Origin: an uncultured Acidobacteriota bacterium
GTDB taxonomy: Bacteria > Acidobacteriota > UBA6911 > RPQK01 > JAJDTT01
Reading direction: 5' to 3'
Assembly (NCBI GenBank): GCA_951812665.1
Contig: CATOST010000013.1
Span: forward strand, 56,448-120,447
Length of the DNA: 64,000 bases
The notes under the pieces were generated by a model. It searched no databases, was not told the origin of the DNA, and saw only the letters and a program-made list of their open reading frames with translations. How positions within the stretch are numbered: the stretch's first letter is position 1; each line of letters opens with the position of its first letter. A program made the position numbers and the translations under genes. Positions 1-8,260 of this stretch are shown one piece after another.

Positions 1-85
1 AGTATATCCGAGGTGAATCGGTAAACGCTCATGGACTTTCCCCATTCTTCCGGGAGTCCGGGAGAACCGGGGAAGCCGAAGCGAC

Positions 86-116
86 GTAGGGGCACCCCTT
101 GTGGGCGCCCGCTGCC
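86..116 (+). repeat. R1 hairpin repeat, copy 1
   Basis: The sequence GTAGGGGCACCCCTTGTGGG followed by CGCCCGCTGCC matches the repeats at 31463, 38917 (decayed) and 51329. The two GC-rich arms can fold into a short hairpin around CTTGT; this copy has one A:C mismatch in the stem. It lies about 110 bases upstream of tmk in a leader with no convincing gene (positions 1-227). Confidence 0.7.
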
Positions 117-227
117 GCACCTTACCGATCGGCCCGGGGAGGGCGACCAACAAATCCTATGGTACTATGACCAACCTTTGTTTCAGGACGAGGCGGGGGC
201 TTGCTTCTCGGCATCGGCGGAGGCCCT

Positions 228-866
228 GTGGGCCGATTCATTGCACTCGAAGGCATCGAGGGTTCGGGAAAGACTCTGCAGCTGAAGCTGCTGTCGGAGG
301 AGTTCAAGAGACGCAATATCCCGATCGTCGTGACCCGCGAGCCGGGCGGAACTCCCTTCGGATCCCGACTGCGCCGCGTCCTTCTGGAATCCCAAGGACC
401 CAGCCGGGAGGCCGAGGCCGAACTGCTGTTGTACCTGGCGGACCGGTTCCAACATCTGGCGGAGGTGATCGAACCGGCGCTCCAACAGGGGCGAACGGTC
501 CTCTGCGATCGCTACCACGCCGCGACCCTGGCCTACCAGGGGTACGCCCGCGGCATCGGGTTCTCCCGGGTCGATGAGCTCGCCCGCCCGCTCCGGATCC
601 GGATGCCCGATCTGACTCTGATCCTGGATCTGGAGGTGGAATCCGGGTTGGCGCGCGCCCGCAGGAGGAATGCCGTCGAGGGCAACCAGACTTGGGGCCG
701 CTTCGAAGCCGAAACCATGCGGTTCCACCGGCGGGTCCGAGAGGGTTATCGACTGCTGGCACAACGAGATCCGGACCGGATCTCGCTGGTTGACGGTTCC
801 GGGAATCCACAAGCGACTCTGAAGAAACTGCTGGCAGAACTGGTGGAGAAAGGACTGATCGGCTAA
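228..866 (+). CDS. tmk: Thymidylate kinase
   Basis: Phosphorylates dTMP to dTDP with ATP, an essential cytoplasmic step of dTTP synthesis. The P-loop EGIEGSGKT is at residues 8-16, the DRY-containing substrate segment (DRYHAATLAYQG) near residue 93, and an arginine-rich LID region (RARRRN) follows near residue 140. The product of 212 residues is normal for the family. I chose the GTG at 228 because it places the P-loop where the family has it and has GGCGGAGG just upstream; a TTG at 201 would add nine poorly conserved residues. It heads a tmk-holB-ricT row on the plus strand, the same gene neighbourhood as in Bacillus (tmk, holB, yaaT), which supports both the call and co-transcription. Confidence 0.95.
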   Translation: MGRFIALEGIEGSGKTLQLKLLSEEFKRRNIPIVVTREPGGTPFGSRLRRVLLESQGPSREAEAELLLYLADRFQHLAEVIEPALQQGRTVLCDRYHAATLAYQGYARGIGFSRVDELARPLRIRMPDLTLILDLEVESGLARARRRNAVEGNQTWGRFEAETMRFHRRVREGYRLLAQRDPDRISLVDGSGNPQATLKKLLAELVEKGLIG

Positions 867-908
867 CCCGCACCGCTCGCCGGGAGAGGCCGACGGCAAG
901 AAGAAGAA

Positions 909-1967
909 ATGGCCGCCAAGCGTCGCGCCACCAAGCGCAGTTCGTCCGCTGGTTCCGGTTCCGGCGGGTCGTCAGGATACAGCCTGGTCCGGCTGCAGGA
1001 TTTCATCGGGAACCAAGATCTCGTCAGCCGGGTGAAAAGAGCTTCCCTGCCCCAATCCGCCCTCTTTGCCGGGCCCGAAGGAGTCGGCAAGAAGACCCTG
1101 GCACTGGGCCTGGCCGCCCGGACCGACTGCAGAAATCGGCCTGGAGAGGACTTCTGTGGAAACTGCGAATCGTGCTCGAAGGTGGCCGGAGGCAACCATC
1201 CGGACATCCGCCTCTTCCAGGCCACCGGGACTTCCATCGGGATCGAGACCATCCGGCATTTGATCCGGGAGGCCCGTTTCCGGCCCTTTCAAGGGGCCTA
1301 CCGAGTCTTCATCGTGGACCAGGCGGAGAAGATGACCCGGGAAGCCGCCAACTCCATCCTCAAGACGCTGGAAGAACCGGCCGAGACCAGCCGGATCATC
1401 CTGACGACGGCCTTCCCCAACCAGCTCCTCCCAACCATTCGATCCCGATGCCAACTCTTCGTTTTCCGACCCTTGACACGCAACCAGCTCAGAAATTATC
1501 TCGAGATCCGATATGGAGCGGAAGAGGCGGAGCAACGGGCGGCATTCGCCGGAGGAAGCATCGGACGAGCCCTGCGATTGGACCTGGAGCAAACGCTGCA
1601 GGACCGGGACCGGGTTCTGACCGTGCTCCAACAGTGGCTGTCGAACGCTTCCTTCACCCAACTCTTCGAGGCTTGTGAGAAAGAACCCATGCGAAGGGAC
1701 CTGAAGAGCCGGGACCGAGTTCGAGAACATCTGGAAATATTGCGGCATCTGGGTGAAGACCTGTATTTCCTTCGAACCGGGACCGAGTCCAGAATGGTGA
1801 ACCTGGATCGCCGGGAGCGATTGCTGGAACTGGCGAAAAGAGTCGATCTGGACTGGATTCGGGATCTTCTATACCATCTCCGGGAGGCACGCGAGGATCT
1901 GGACAGGAACGTTCAGCCCCTCTTCTGCTTCGAAACCCTCTGGTTGAAATTGGCCGGAAGGGCATGA
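909..1967 (+). CDS. holB: DNA polymerase III delta' subunit (clamp-loader AAA+ protein)
   Basis: Clamp-loader subunit that helps load the beta sliding clamp at the replication fork. An unusual Lys/Ser/Gly-rich leader (residues 1-23) precedes the AAA+ fold. The Walker A motif GPEGVGKKT is at residues 55-63, a four-cysteine zinc module at C74, C83, C86 and C89, then the stretch DQAEKMTREAANSILKTLEE and the sensor region ending in SRCQLF. Length (352 residues) fits the delta' family. DnaX is the main alternative because its zinc module is similar, but DnaX is normally longer and the gene order tmk-holB-ricT favours delta'. The stop is followed one base later by the ricT start, so the two are probably translationally coupled. 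Confidence 0.92.
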   Translation: MAAKRRATKRSSSAGSGSGGSSGYSLVRLQDFIGNQDLVSRVKRASLPQSALFAGPEGVGKKTLALGLAARTDCRNRPGEDFCGNCESCSKVAGGNHPDIRLFQATGTSIGIETIRHLIREARFRPFQGAYRVFIVDQAEKMTREAANSILKTLEEPAETSRIILTTAFPNQLLPTIRSRCQLFVFRPLTRNQLRNYLEIRYGAEEAEQRAAFAGGSIGRALRLDLEQTLQDRDRVLTVLQQWLSNASFTQLFEACEKEPMRRDLKSRDRVREHLEILRHLGEDLYFLRTGTESRMVNLDRRERLLELAKRVDLDWIRDLLYHLREAREDLDRNVQPLFCFETLWLKLAGRA

Positions 1968-1968
1968 C

Positions 1969-2667
1969 ATGTACGAATTGCTCACCTTGAGATTCGGACT
2001 CCGAAAGTCGATCGGCAGATTCCTGGCGACGAACATGAGTTTTCGGGTTGGAGACCGCTGTGTGGTCTCCACCGAGCGGGGCGTGGAACTGGGGATGGTT
2101 CTCGACAGCCACCAACTCGACACCAACGTGACCACGGAAACGACCCTGGGCAAGGCTCTGCGACGGGCGACGGAACGGGACCTCTACCTGTACGAGAAAA
2201 AGAAGGACTGGGAGAATACGGCGTACCGTCTCTGCCGCAAGCAGATCAAGGCTCACAAGCTTCCCATGAAGCTGTCCGAAGTCGAGTACATCTTCGACGG
2301 AAGCCGAGTCATCATCTACTTCACCGCTAATCGCCGAGTCGACTTTCGACGTCTGGTCAAACAGTTGGCGCGCCGCCTGAGGACCAGAATCGAAATGCGC
2401 CAAGTGGGGGCTCGAGATGAGGCCAAACTGATCGGCGGACTGGGTTGCTGTGGTCTGGAGCAGAATTGCTCGGCTCTTTTCCTGAAGGAGCTGAAGTCGG
2501 TGAGCGTACGGACGGTCAAGCGTCAGAACTTGAGAATGAGTATGAACCGGCTCTCCGGCATGTGCGGCCGACTCAAGTGCTGTCTGAACTACGAGGTCGA
2601 CACCTCTCGCCGAAGCTGCACTCAACGCCGGCGGAGGCGACGGGGCAAACGACGGAGGACGAACTGA
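1969..2667 (+). CDS. ricT: PSP1-domain protein of the RicT/YaaT family
   Basis: Member of the PSP1 family. In Bacillus the homologue RicT (YaaT) forms a Fe-S complex with RicA and RicF that affects RNA processing and sporulation; the role outside Firmicutes is not settled. A PSP1 core spans about residues 25-125 (FRVGDRCVVSTERGVELGMV early). Family-typical cysteines lie at C160, C161 and C167 (GGLGCCGLEQNC) and C199, C204 and C205 (GMCGRLKCCLNYE), consistent with a metal or Fe-S site. The 3' end is very basic (RRRRRRGKRRRTN). It starts one base after the holB stop. Partner genes ricA and ricF are not in the window, so the function here is inference from family and synteny. Confidence 0.88.
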   Translation: MYELLTLRFGLRKSIGRFLATNMSFRVGDRCVVSTERGVELGMVLDSHQLDTNVTTETTLGKALRRATERDLYLYEKKKDWENTAYRLCRKQIKAHKLPMKLSEVEYIFDGSRVIIYFTANRRVDFRRLVKQLARRLRTRIEMRQVGARDEAKLIGGLGCCGLEQNCSALFLKELKSVSVRTVKRQNLRMSMNRLSGMCGRLKCCLNYEVDTSRRSCTQRRRRRRGKRRRTN

Positions 2668-2723
2668 CCGTCCGCCGCATCACCTTGGCCGGCGCCTCCC
2701 ATCCCACTTCCGGGTAATCTTCT

Positions 2724-3146
2724 TCAGTCGGCCCCGCCGCCCAGCTTCTGTTCCAGGAGCTTCGCCCGGCGCTCGAATTCGGGAGCCTTTTTGGAGTCGG
2801 GCACGGTCTTGAGGAAGTCTCGGCAGATCTGGATCGCCTGGCCGTATTGGGCCATGGTCTCCAGGGTCTTGACCAGTTTCTCATACCCTTCGGGCCATTC
2901 GGGGCCGTACAGAATCGCTTCCCGGTAGCGGATTTCGGCCGCCTTGTAATTATCCCGCTTGTAGTAGAAGTTTCCGATCTCGACAGCCTTGCGGGCCTTA
3001 TCCGGATCCGGCTCCGGAGGGACCTCCTCCTGCTCCTTGGCGGAAGCATCATCCGCTCGAATCAGGACCGGCTTGCGCCCCAATCTCCGATCCTGGAGGG
3101 AAAGTGTCAAAGCGAGAAGCAAAAGTGGGTAGAAAAGGGCCCTCAT
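2724..3146 (-). CDS. Small exported TPR-like protein
   Basis: I do not recognise a named family. The start at 3146 gives MRALFYPLLLLALTLSLQ, a plausible signal peptide or anchor, whereas an upstream in-frame extension to 3188 adds a serine/asparagine-rich stretch with no support. After an acidic, proline-rich linker the protein has helical pairs resembling TPR units (for example GNFYYKRDNYKAAEIRYREA, then YGQAIQICRDFLKTVP), ending in a charged coiled helix. Such proteins often act as periplasmic or membrane-attached scaffolds, and BamD-like outer-membrane assembly lipoproteins share this architecture, but no lipobox cysteine is present. It converges on ricT. Confidence 0.6.
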   Translation of the reverse strand: MRALFYPLLLLALTLSLQDRRLGRKPVLIRADDASAKEQEEVPPEPDPDKARKAVEIGNFYYKRDNYKAAEIRYREAILYGPEWPEGYEKLVKTLETMAQYGQAIQICRDFLKTVPDSKKAPEFERRAKLLEQKLGGGAD

Positions 3147-3310
3147 ACTGCTGCAACTCAGTCTATTTGCGGCGCTACGAGTTGTCAAAAACAGGTCTCT
3201 ATGCTAGGCTAACCAAGACAGCACTTTAGGAGATTCTACTCTCCCCTTTATTGATTCCTTTCATTTCAACCACAGTAAGAGAGCGAGACTCAGCCTAGGA
3301 TGAGGTCACC

Positions 3311-3643
3311 ATGGTTAACCGAAAACTGATTAGACCCTCACTTTCGGGACTGCGGGAACAGAGTTCCCCCAAGTACGCTGACGGTCCGAAGCGGCGAGTT
3401 CCCCCCGATCAGACCAACGCGGAGCAGTATTACTATCTGAAGCAGATGACGGGGAAAACCCCCATGGTGGTGCGACTCATCGACGGAGAGGAGATTCGGG
3501 GAGTCATCGAATGGTACGACCGGAACTGCATCAAGGTGAACCGGGAAACCGAGCCGAATCTCCTGATCCCGAAAAGCGTGATCAAGTACATCTTCAAGCA
3601 GAATGAAGACAAGCCGGGGCTGGGACCCAGACGCCGCGTCTGA
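3311..3643 (+). CDS. Hfq-like Sm-fold RNA-binding protein
   Basis: Probable RNA chaperone of the Hfq/Sm type. The Sm1-like strand set is at residues 49-82 (TPMVVRLIDGEEIRGVIEWY, then NCIKVNRET) and the Sm2-like strand at 84-94 (NLLIPKSVIKYI); classical Hfq has a YKH signature there, here IPKS, so the RNA-contacting residues differ. A 45-residue basic N-terminal tail rich in Pro/Arg/Lys distinguishes it from proteobacterial Hfq, as I recall for acidobacterial Hfq-like proteins. The ATG at 3311 has GAGGT five bases upstream. It stands alone between a minus-strand TPR gene and a minus-strand Fic gene, with a 160-base upstream region that could hold its promoter. Confidence 0.75.
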   Translation: MVNRKLIRPSLSGLREQSSPKYADGPKRRVPPDQTNAEQYYYLKQMTGKTPMVVRLIDGEEIRGVIEWYDRNCIKVNRETEPNLLIPKSVIKYIFKQNEDKPGLGPRRRV

Positions 3644-3644
3644 G

Positions 3645-4379
3645 TCAGGAGTCCTCCAGTCCCAGATTGTATGCCCGCCCCAGAGCCCGAAGGTTCAGAT
3701 CCATCAGATCTTCCGTCCTGAATTCCAGACCGGCCTGCAGAGCCTGGTCGAACTCGGCGGCGTCCGCAAACCTGTAGGCGGGGAGGAGATAACCCTGCGC
3801 CAGCAGAAACCAGTGGGCGAGCAATGAGACCGCGACCTCCGTTCCTTCCCCGAACGGATAGATTTCGTGGAGTCGGATCTGGGTCACCGTGACCTGCGCC
3901 ACAACGTGCATCTCGGCAAAGCCCGGACTGCGGGTCCACTCGAAGAACCGGTCCAGGGCCGGCCCCACCGCCCCCGGTGGGAGCGGCGCGTGAGCAGGAT
4001 ACAGAGGCTTGGCGGGGACCAGACGCAGTCCAGCCTTCGTCCCGGGAATGATGGCGTCGCGCAAGGCGATCAGACCCTCGCGGTCCGGACGCCTCCCGCC
4101 GCGCGCCAGCTTCAATAGAAATCGAAATCCGCCGGTGACAACCGGCTCCGCCAATCCACCCCGGAACCCCTCGAACTCCACCAATCCGGGTAGAATCCGC
4201 TGCCGCAGCAGTTCGCAGGAATCCGGATTTCCGGCTTCGAAGAGCTGCTTCTTTCGTGCCAGAGCCGCTAACCGGAAGGCCGTCCTCACCGGCATCCCCG
4301 GACTCGGACTGATGCTGCGAGACAGCGAACCACCAATACCTGACGATTCATGAATCCGGATAGAGTGACGCCAGCTCAA
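3645..4379 (-). CDS. Fic-fold protein with degenerate active site
   Basis: Fic domains normally transfer AMP or other phosphate-containing groups to target hydroxyls, using the motif HPFxxGNGRxxR. Here the aligned segment (residues 174-182) reads YPFGEGTEV: the catalytic His is Tyr, and the Asn-Gly-Arg that bind the nucleotide phosphates are Thr-Glu-Val. The surrounding fold is recognisable, with a Fic-like upstream helix ending in LDRFFEW and a downstream helix AVSLLAHWFLLAQGY. It is therefore probably inactive as an AMPylase and may bind a partner or nucleotide only. The start is uncertain: TTG at 4379 overlaps pepA by 32 bases, while ATG at 4295 gives a shorter protein that still contains the core. 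It is the last gene of the smpB-pepA-fic row. Confidence 0.72.
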   Translation of the reverse strand: MSWRHSIRIHESSGIGGSLSRSISPSPGMPVRTAFRLAALARKKQLFEAGNPDSCELLRQRILPGLVEFEGFRGGLAEPVVTGGFRFLLKLARGGRRPDREGLIALRDAIIPGTKAGLRLVPAKPLYPAHAPLPPGAVGPALDRFFEWTRSPGFAEMHVVAQVTVTQIRLHEIYPFGEGTEVAVSLLAHWFLLAQGYLLPAYRFADAAEFDQALQAGLEFRTEDLMDLNLRALGRAYNLGLEDS

Positions 4380-5838
4380 CCATGGTTCTCACACCGAAGC
4401 CGGTGGGCCCCCGGTTGGCGCCTCCCTCTTGAAACATGTCCACACCGGCCATGTCGATGTGACACCAGGGCGTATCACCGACGAATTCCTGGAGAAACTT
4501 GGCCGCCGTGACGGCGCCGGCCGCCCGTTTGCCCACGTTTTTGATGTCGGCAATATGGCTGTCCAAAAGAGTACGGTACTCGTCGTCCAGGGGAAGCCGC
4601 CAGAACCTTTCCCCGGCCCTTTCCGAGGCCTTGAAGAAGCTCCCCGCCAGCCGGTCATCATTGGAAAACAGCCCGGCCCGGATATGTCCCAGCGCGATCA
4701 CGCAGGCGCCCGTGAGCGTGGCGATGTCTACCATGCAGGCCGGATTCAAACCTCGCGCAAAGTGGATGGCATCGGCCAGAATCAGGCGGCCCTCCGCGTC
4801 CGTGTTGAGGACCTCGATGGTCTTGCCCGACATGGAGCGGACCACGTCGCCGGGACGCTGCGCCCGGCCGCTGGGCATGTTTTCGACTGCCGGAAGAATG
4901 CCCACCACGTTCTTCCGCAACCGCAGTTGGGAGACCGCCTTCATGGCGGCCAGAACGGCACAGGCTCCAGCCTTGTCCGCTTTCATCTCCTCCATGCCCT
5001 GGGAGGTCTTCAGGGAGAGCCCCCCGCTGTCGAAGGTCACCCCCTTGCCGATCAGCACCACCGGCGGTGCGCCGTTATCCTCGGCACCGAAGTGCTTCAA
5101 GACAATCATCCTGGCCGGCTCGGCACTCCCCCGAGCCACGGCCAAAAGAGCCCCCATGCCCTCGTCCTCCATGGCCGGCTCATCCAGGATCTCAATCTGA
5201 AGATCCGACTTCTCCGCCAGGGAGCGGGCCTTTTCGGCCAGCCGCGAGGGATTGACCCTGTTCCCGGGCTGATTGACCAGGGACCGGGCCAGATTCGTGG
5301 CCTCCCCTAGAATCTGCCCGCGATTCAAGGCCTCCTGCAACTCGGTCGTCCGCGCCGGGTCGTCGGAGCAGAATAGCGCTTGGCCGATTTTGGTCCGGCT
5401 TCGATCCCGAGTCTTGTATTCGTCCGGTTCATAGCACCCGATGACCAGGCCCTCGGCACATGCCTGGATCGAGAGGGCAGAATCCAATGCATCCCAGCCT
5501 GCAACGGCAATGCGTTCGACTTCGGAGCCTCGAAATTGGCGCACCACCTGAACCATCCGATCGCGAAGACGGGCGCCGTCGCAATCGCCGCGCCTCCCGG
5601 CTCCCAGCAGAACCAGACGGCGCGCCGAGATCTCCGCGGGCCTGTGAATCACCAGGATGTCACCATTGCCCCCCGTCCACTCCCCGCTGGCGGTCAACTC
5701 CGCCAGCAGGCCATCCAGGCGTTCATCCGCCGTCTGGTTCAGTTGGCTGGACTCCGCTTCCTGATTGAGAATCAGCACTGCGGCATCGCAGTCCTGGCGA
5801 TGCCAACTCGAATCGATCACACCAAATTCCATGCTCAT
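4348..5838 (-). CDS. pepA: Leucyl aminopeptidase (M17 family)
   Basis: Two-zinc cytosolic exopeptidase releasing N-terminal residues from peptides. The N-terminal domain spans about residues 1-170 and the catalytic M17 domain about 185-490. Family signatures are LIGKGVTFDSGGLSLK, which carries the metal-binding Lys and Asp, and NTDAEGRLILADAI. The downstream segment GALTGA-type region is present as ATLTGACVIALGHIRAG. Length (496 residues) is normal. Its ATG overlaps the smpB stop in an ATGA arrangement, implying translational coupling; an internal ATG two codons later is equally possible. It is followed by the Fic-fold gene. No sign of truncation. Confidence 0.95.
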   Translation of the reverse strand: MSMEFGVIDSSWHRQDCDAAVLILNQEAESSQLNQTADERLDGLLAELTASGEWTGGNGDILVIHRPAEISARRLVLLGAGRRGDCDGARLRDRMVQVVRQFRGSEVERIAVAGWDALDSALSIQACAEGLVIGCYEPDEYKTRDRSRTKIGQALFCSDDPARTTELQEALNRGQILGEATNLARSLVNQPGNRVNPSRLAEKARSLAEKSDLQIEILDEPAMEDEGMGALLAVARGSAEPARMIVLKHFGAEDNGAPPVVLIGKGVTFDSGGLSLKTSQGMEEMKADKAGACAVLAAMKAVSQLRLRKNVVGILPAVENMPSGRAQRPGDVVRSMSGKTIEVLNTDAEGRLILADAIHFARGLNPACMVDIATLTGACVIALGHIRAGLFSNDDRLAGSFFKASERAGERFWRLPLDDEYRTLLDSHIADIKNVGKRAAGAVTAAKFLQEFVGDTPWCHIDMAGVDMFQEGGANRGPTGFGVRTMVELASLYPDS

Positions 5839-6284
5839 CGACGCTTCAACTCCTGTGCTATGTCCCGGTCGACGGCGCGGCGGCGGGCCGCCTCCCGTTT
5901 ATCGTAGAGTCGTTTCCCCCGGGCGACTCCCAACTCGACCTTGGCCCGTCCTCTCTCGAAATAGAGAGCCAGAGGGACCAGGGTGAGCCCCTTGTTGGAG
6001 ACGGCGCCCGTCAACCGGTTGATCTCTCTCCGGTGCAGCAACAGCTTTCGGGGTCTCAACGGTTCGTGGTTGGCCAAATTGCCATGACGGTAGGGTCCGA
6101 TGTGACAATTCTCCAACCACACCTCGCCGTTCCTGACCCTGGCGTAGCTGTCGGAAAGGCTGACCTGATGGTCGCGGATCGCCTTGATCTCGGTCCCCAG
6201 CAACACCAGTCCGGCTTGGTACCTCTCCCGGATCTCATAGTTGTGGAAGGCCTTCTTGTTTCTGGCCACCGCACTGTTCGTCAC
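5835..6284 (-). CDS. smpB: SsrA-binding protein SmpB
   Basis: Binds tmRNA and delivers it to stalled ribosomes during trans-translation. The conserved N-terminal block NKKAFHNYEI, the core segment GLVLLGTEIKAIRDHQVSLS, and the basic C-terminal tail (KREAARRRAVDRDIAQELKR) that enters the mRNA channel are all present. I chose GTG at 6284, giving 149 residues, because GGAGG sits five bases upstream and the conserved block then starts near residue 10; the open frame extends a further 30 codons to 6374 without family support. The stop overlaps the pepA start by four bases. The tmRNA gene itself is not in the window. Confidence 0.95.
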   Translation of the reverse strand: MTNSAVARNKKAFHNYEIRERYQAGLVLLGTEIKAIRDHQVSLSDSYARVRNGEVWLENCHIGPYRHGNLANHEPLRPRKLLLHRREINRLTGAVSNKGLTLVPLALYFERGRAKVELGVARGKRLYDKREAARRRAVDRDIAQELKRR

Positions 6285-6289
6285 CGCTT

Positions 6290-6294
6290 CCTCC
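6290..6294 (-). promoter_or_regulatory. Ribosome binding site deciding the smpB start
   Basis: On the minus strand GGAGG lies five bases before the GTG at 6284. No comparable site precedes the other in-frame start candidates, so it fixes the shorter SmpB. Confidence 0.75.
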
Positions 6295-6306
6295 GACCGC
6301 GCGATA

Positions 6307-7332
6307 CTACAGGCTGGACAGCGTCCGGTCCCGATTTCCGTAGACCTTGCGGTAGTAGCGCCGGTAGTCTCCACTCCGAACCCCGTCCACCCACTGGGGA
6401 TGATCCCGGTACCACCGCACCGTCTGGTCCAACCCTTCCTCGAAGGGAATCCGAGGAGACCATCCCAACTCCAGCCGCAGACGACTGCTGTCGACAGCGT
6501 ATCTCCGATCGTGTGCCGGCCGGTCGGCCACGAAGGAGATCAGGTTCTCAGACTTTCCCAGGATATCAAGGATACGGCGCGCCACTTCCAGATTGGTCCG
6601 TTCTCCTCCAGCTCCGATGTTGTATACAGCCCCGTCTCGGCCCTCAAGCAATATCGCCTCCAGGGCGCGGCAATGGTCCAGGACATGAATCCAGTCCCGC
6701 GTATATAAACCGTCTCCGTACAAGGGGAGGGGGTCGTCGTCAAGGGCGTTGGAAACCATCAGTGGAATCAGCTTCTCCGGAAACTGATAGGGACCGTAAT
6801 TGTTCCCGCAACGCGTCGTAACCACGTCCAGACCATAGGTGCGATGGTAGGCCCTGGCCAAAAGGTCCGCCGCCGCCTTGCTGGCGGCATAGGGACTGTT
6901 GGGGGCCAGCGGAGAATTTTCCTTGAACTTTCCGCCGCCGGGCAGAGAGCCGTAAACCTCATCGGTGGAAACGTGGATGAAACGAGAAATCCCCTTGCGC
7001 CGGGCCGTCTCCAACAAATTCTGGGTTCCCAGAACGTTGGTCCGGACAAATTCGGAAGCATCCAGAATGCTCCGGTCCACATGGCTTTCGGCGGCAAAGT
7101 GGACAATGGCGTCGATTCCGGGATCCAGGGCCCCAGCCACCTGTTCCCTGGAGGCAATGTCGCCCTGGATGAAGCGGTAGTTGTCGCCGGCCTGCAAACC
7201 GGCCAGGTTCTGCAGATTCCCGGCGTAGGTGAGCAGATCGAAGTTGACGACCTGAAAGCCGCGGCGACTCAAAATGTAGCGGATGAAATTCGAGCCGATG
7301 AAGCCGGCGCCACCGGTGACCAACAATTTCAT
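6307..7332 (-). CDS. rmlB: dTDP-glucose 4,6-dehydratase
   Basis: Extended short-chain dehydrogenase converting dTDP-glucose to dTDP-4-keto-6-deoxyglucose, the second step of dTDP-deoxysugar synthesis. The NAD-binding motif GGAGFIGSNF is at residues 7-16; the STDEVYG segment and the catalytic YAASKAAAD tetrad follow. The ATG at 7332 starts directly before the Rossmann motif (MKLLVTGG), with AAGGGGTGG upstream; the open frame to 7434 lacks family support. The product is 341 residues, normal for the family. It lies downstream of rmlA on the same strand, followed closely by smpB. rmlC and rmlD are absent from the window, so the final sugar (rhamnose or another 6-deoxyhexose) is not determined here. 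Confidence 0.93.
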   Translation of the reverse strand: MKLLVTGGAGFIGSNFIRYILSRRGFQVVNFDLLTYAGNLQNLAGLQAGDNYRFIQGDIASREQVAGALDPGIDAIVHFAAESHVDRSILDASEFVRTNVLGTQNLLETARRKGISRFIHVSTDEVYGSLPGGGKFKENSPLAPNSPYAASKAAADLLARAYHRTYGLDVVTTRCGNNYGPYQFPEKLIPLMVSNALDDDPLPLYGDGLYTRDWIHVLDHCRALEAILLEGRDGAVYNIGAGGERTNLEVARRILDILGKSENLISFVADRPAHDRRYAVDSSRLRLELGWSPRIPFEEGLDQTVRWYRDHPQWVDGVRSGDYRRYYRKVYGNRDRTLSSL

Positions 7333-7440
7333 CCGAATCCACCCCTTGCCGCATGAGGGCGCCAAATCCCGATCCTGTTCCCGGGCTCGGTGCCGGCCCG
7401 CATTTCCTAGCGGGTCATCCGGGAATTTCTGCACGGAATG

Positions 7441-8199
7441 TCAAGGATTGGCGAGCATCTCGAATTCAAGGTGAGCAAGGTCTCCAGCACCCGCCGCCAC
7501 CAGGTTCGCGGCCCGCATCAGGGACTCGATGGTTCCCGCGTCCGTCCACCAGCCGTCGATGACATTGTACGTCAACCGGTTGGACTCGAGGTATCGGTTG
7601 TTGACGTCCGTAATCTCCAGTTCGCCCCTGGCGGAGGGAGAGAGGGTATCGATGATGTCGAAGACGCGGCTGTCGTACATGTAAACTCCCGTCACGGCAT
7701 ACGGAGAGGCAGGCCTCGACGGCTTCTCGGTGATGCGTACGACTCGGTCGCCATTCAACTCCGGCACCCCGAAACGTTGGGGATCGGGCACTTTCTTCAA
7801 GAGGATCTTGGCGCCCTGACCCTGCCGGAGAAAGCTTCGAACGAACGGCGCGATGGATTTCTCAAGAATATTGTCGCCCAGCACGACACAGATCAGGTCG
7901 TCTCCGGCGAAATGCCGGGCCAGAGAGAGCGCGTCCGCGATTCCTCCCTCTCCCTCCTGATAGCCGAAGTGGATCTGTCTGAGGCCAAACTCCTGGCCGC
8001 TGCCCAGCAGGCGGAGAAAGTCACCCGCGTTGTTGCCCCCGGTCACCAGCATGATCTCGTCGATGCCGGCTTCGACCAGCATTTCCAGCGGATAGTAGAT
8101 CATGGGCTTGTTGTAGACCGGCAACAGATGCTTGTTGGTCACCTTGGTGAGGGGCCACAATCTGCTGCCCAGTCCACCTGCGAGAATGACTCCCTTCAT
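7441..8199 (-). CDS. rmlA: Glucose-1-phosphate thymidylyltransferase, short form
   Basis: Makes dTDP-glucose from dTTP and glucose-1-phosphate. The nucleotidyltransferase signature GVILAGGLGSRLWPLT is at residues 3-18, KHLLPVYNKPMIYYPLEML follows, and GDNIL carries a metal-binding Asp. At 252 residues it is the short type that lacks the C-terminal allosteric extension of enterobacterial RmlA (about 290 residues), so product feedback may differ. It feeds RmlB directly downstream. The three glycosyltransferases upstream on the same strand suggest a surface-glycan module whose other parts lie elsewhere. Confidence 0.9.
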   Translation of the reverse strand: MKGVILAGGLGSRLWPLTKVTNKHLLPVYNKPMIYYPLEMLVEAGIDEIMLVTGGNNAGDFLRLLGSGQEFGLRQIHFGYQEGEGGIADALSLARHFAGDDLICVVLGDNILEKSIAPFVRSFLRQGQGAKILLKKVPDPQRFGVPELNGDRVVRITEKPSRPASPYAVTGVYMYDSRVFDIIDTLSPSARGELEITDVNNRYLESNRLTYNVIDGWWTDAGTIESLMRAANLVAAGAGDLAHLEFEMLANP

Positions 8200-8226
8200 G
8201 GTCTTCCAAATCCCGGCTCATCTTAC

Positions 8227-8260
8227 CAGCCCGTGGCAAACGTCGTCAGGGACTGCTAAC
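8227..8260 (+). repeat. Collapsed copy of the 160-bp inverted-repeat element (R2)
   Basis: CAGCCCGTGGCAAACGTCGT joined to CAGGGACTGCTAAC looks like the two terminal arms of the element at 30321/35195/51516 with the middle lost. The stop codon (TAG, minus strand, 8256-8258) of the adjacent glycosyltransferase lies inside it. Confidence 0.6.

Noticed and set aside
1..227. Short open frames at the left edge as a gene
   Set aside because: They cross the R1 repeat, lack a ribosome site and overlap tmk in other frames.
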